Positions 63,134 to 64,000 of a stretch of 64,000 nucleotides of DNA are shown here, one piece after another. Position 1 is the first letter of the stretch. Each line of letters opens with the position of its first letter. The translations under genes were made by a program, and so were the position numbers. Under the pieces are notes generated by a model. The model did not search any database. It was not told the DNA's origin and saw only the letters and a program-made list of their open reading frames with translations. This stretch comes from JAHQVI01 sp050330195 (lineage in GTDB: Bacteria; Pseudomonadota; Alphaproteobacteria; Rhizobiales; Rhodomicrobiaceae). Location of the stretch: positions 69,878 through 133,877 of the forward strand of contig JBHJOB010000027.1 in NCBI GenBank assembly GCA_050330195.1. Direction: 5' to 3'.

Positions 63134-63907
63134 TCAATCGTCTCCAGCGCGCGGAACGATCAGGGCGTCGAGCGCAACGGCTCCCGAGGCGCGCACCAGT
63201 AACGGATTGATTTCGATACTGTCAAAGCGGTCGGCATTTCTTGCAGCCAGAACCGAAAGACGGCTGATCGCGTCGGCCGCCGCGTCGATATCGGCAGGGG
63301 CCCGCCCGCGTACGCCGCCTAGTATTGCGGAGCCGCGCAGCGAGGCGATCAGGTCCTTCGCCTGTGCCGCGCTGAGCGGAGCGAGGCCGACCGCCACATC
63401 CTTCAGCACCTCGGTGAAAATGCCGCCAAGCCCGACCATTGCGACCGGCCCCATCACCGGATCGCGCCGCATTCCCACGATCAGCTCCACGCCCTCCCCG
63501 GCCATCGGGCTCAGCAGAAACCCTTCTATCCGCGCATCAGGAGCCTTCCCCGCAACGCTGGCAAGCATCGCTTCGGCCGCATTTTTCACGGCCGTCATGT
63601 CGCCAAGGTTCAGCGCCACGCCGCCGACTTCGGTCTTGTGCGGAATGTCGGGCGAGGCAATCTTCATCGCGACGGGAAAGCCGAGCCGTGCCGCCGCATG
63701 GGCCGCAGCGGACGGATCGGGGGCCAGTTCCTCGGGCAGAACCGCGATACCGGCGCGCGCCAGTATTCGCTTTGCCTCATGTTCGCCGAGGGCTTCGCCG
63801 GGCAACATCGCGTCCGCGCCGATGTCGGGGAACTGTCGTGGTTCGCCGTCCTGATCGAAAGCCTCCGCAAAACGCGCGAGCCGGCTCCGAGCCCTGATGG
63901 TAGCCAA
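63134..63907 (-). CDS. ATP-grasp (beta) part of an acetate--CoA ligase-type enzyme, probably truncated
   Basis: 257 residues of the ATP-grasp_5 domain of ADP-forming acyl-CoA synthetases: VAMKIASPDIPHKTEVGGVALN, GVELIVGMRRDPVMGPVAMV, GLGGIFTEVLKDV and SIEINPLLV. Alphaproteobacterial enzymes are usually one chain of about 700 residues with a CoA-binding front. Here the frame begins with what looks like the linker between the two halves (RSRLARFAEAFDQDGEP), a TAG lies seven codons further up, the only early start is TTG (63907), and the sequence beyond turns AT-rich. Either a standalone beta subunit or a gene that lost its 5' half. Confidence 0.7.
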   Translation of the reverse strand: MATIRARSRLARFAEAFDQDGEPRQFPDIGADAMLPGEALGEHEAKRILARAGIAVLPEELAPDPSAAAHAAARLGFPVAMKIASPDIPHKTEVGGVALNLGDMTAVKNAAEAMLASVAGKAPDARIEGFLLSPMAGEGVELIVGMRRDPVMGPVAMVGLGGIFTEVLKDVAVGLAPLSAAQAKDLIASLRGSAILGGVRGRAPADIDAAADAISRLSVLAARNADRFDSIEINPLLVRASGAVALDALIVPRAGDD

Positions 63908-64000
63908 AGCTGCTCTAAAATGAGCCTATCTGAATAGCTTTGGTCCTAGATAAGGCTAGATGTCAATTTATTGTTCATATACAGTAGGGTGGGGTGGAAT

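Overview
The window looks like the chromosome of an alphaproteobacterium, most likely a member of the Hyphomicrobiales (Rhizobiales). Supporting signs are a high overall GC, a DivL-type kinase with Tyr in place of the phospho-acceptor His, next to ahcY; a TsaE domain fused to an AmgK-like sugar kinase followed by murU, addB, addA and trxA; an ilvE / MarR / OmpR-type regulator / kinase block; dnaK-dnaJ close to pyrF; and gap near thiE and zapA. The exact genus cannot be told from the window. No rRNA, tRNA, CRISPR array or intact insertion sequence was recognised.

Layout. 0-0.4 kb: ArsR regulator plus the start of its partner gene, with a double operator. 0.7-5.6 kb: surface-polysaccharide group (GT8 glycosyltransferase, PRODH-like enzyme, CelD-type acyltransferase, Wzx-type flippase). 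5.6-9.4 kb: two-component system with MarR and divergent ilvE. 9.5-13 kb: Tat-exported phosphoesterase, MepA, PyrF, FMN reductase. 13.1-17.3 kb: dnaK-FkbM-dnaJ behind a heat-shock-type promoter. 17.3-22.8 kb: a more accessory stretch with AlkB, a chemoreceptor, an SH3 protein, a decayed chemoreceptor tail, and a YadA-like trimeric autotransporter with an unknown membrane protein upstream. 23-37.4 kb: housekeeping run ahcY, divL, tsaE-amgK, murU, addBA, trxA, DUF3775. 38.2-40.4 kb: dnaX-ybaB, without the usual recR. 40.5-48.9 kb: CDP-alcohol phosphatidyltransferase, a complete TRAP transporter (P, Q, M) with oversized membrane subunits, and a TetR/aldo-keto reductase pair. 49-54.7 kb: DprA-like protein, ECF sigma/anti-sigma pair, M20 peptidase, Sel1 protein, ThiE-like protein. 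54.7-60.8 kb: gap, DUF4164, zapA, an SPFH / site-2 protease / SDR group, MFS, GST. 60.9-64 kb: AT-rich FkbM methyltransferase, MltB transglycosylase, membrane protein, and an acyl-CoA synthetase beta-domain gene that seems to have lost its front half.

How the genes work together. Cell-envelope turnover recurs: MepA and MltB cut peptidoglycan, AmgK and MurU recycle its sugars, ZapA and DivL act in division and cell-cycle control. AddAB, AlkB and DprA-like proteins handle DNA. AhcY clears the product of methyl transfer and sits behind a perfect dyad typical of methionine-cycle operators.

Most unusual points: a family of about 100-bp intergenic repeats with four good copies, two of them inside operons; a TRAP large subunit with about 340 extra C-terminal residues; a standalone PRODH-like enzyme in a polysaccharide cluster with a changed carboxylate-binding Arg; an SPFH gene whose frame breaks at a UGA next to a site-2 protease; and FkbM genes inserted between dnaK and dnaJ and behind mltB.
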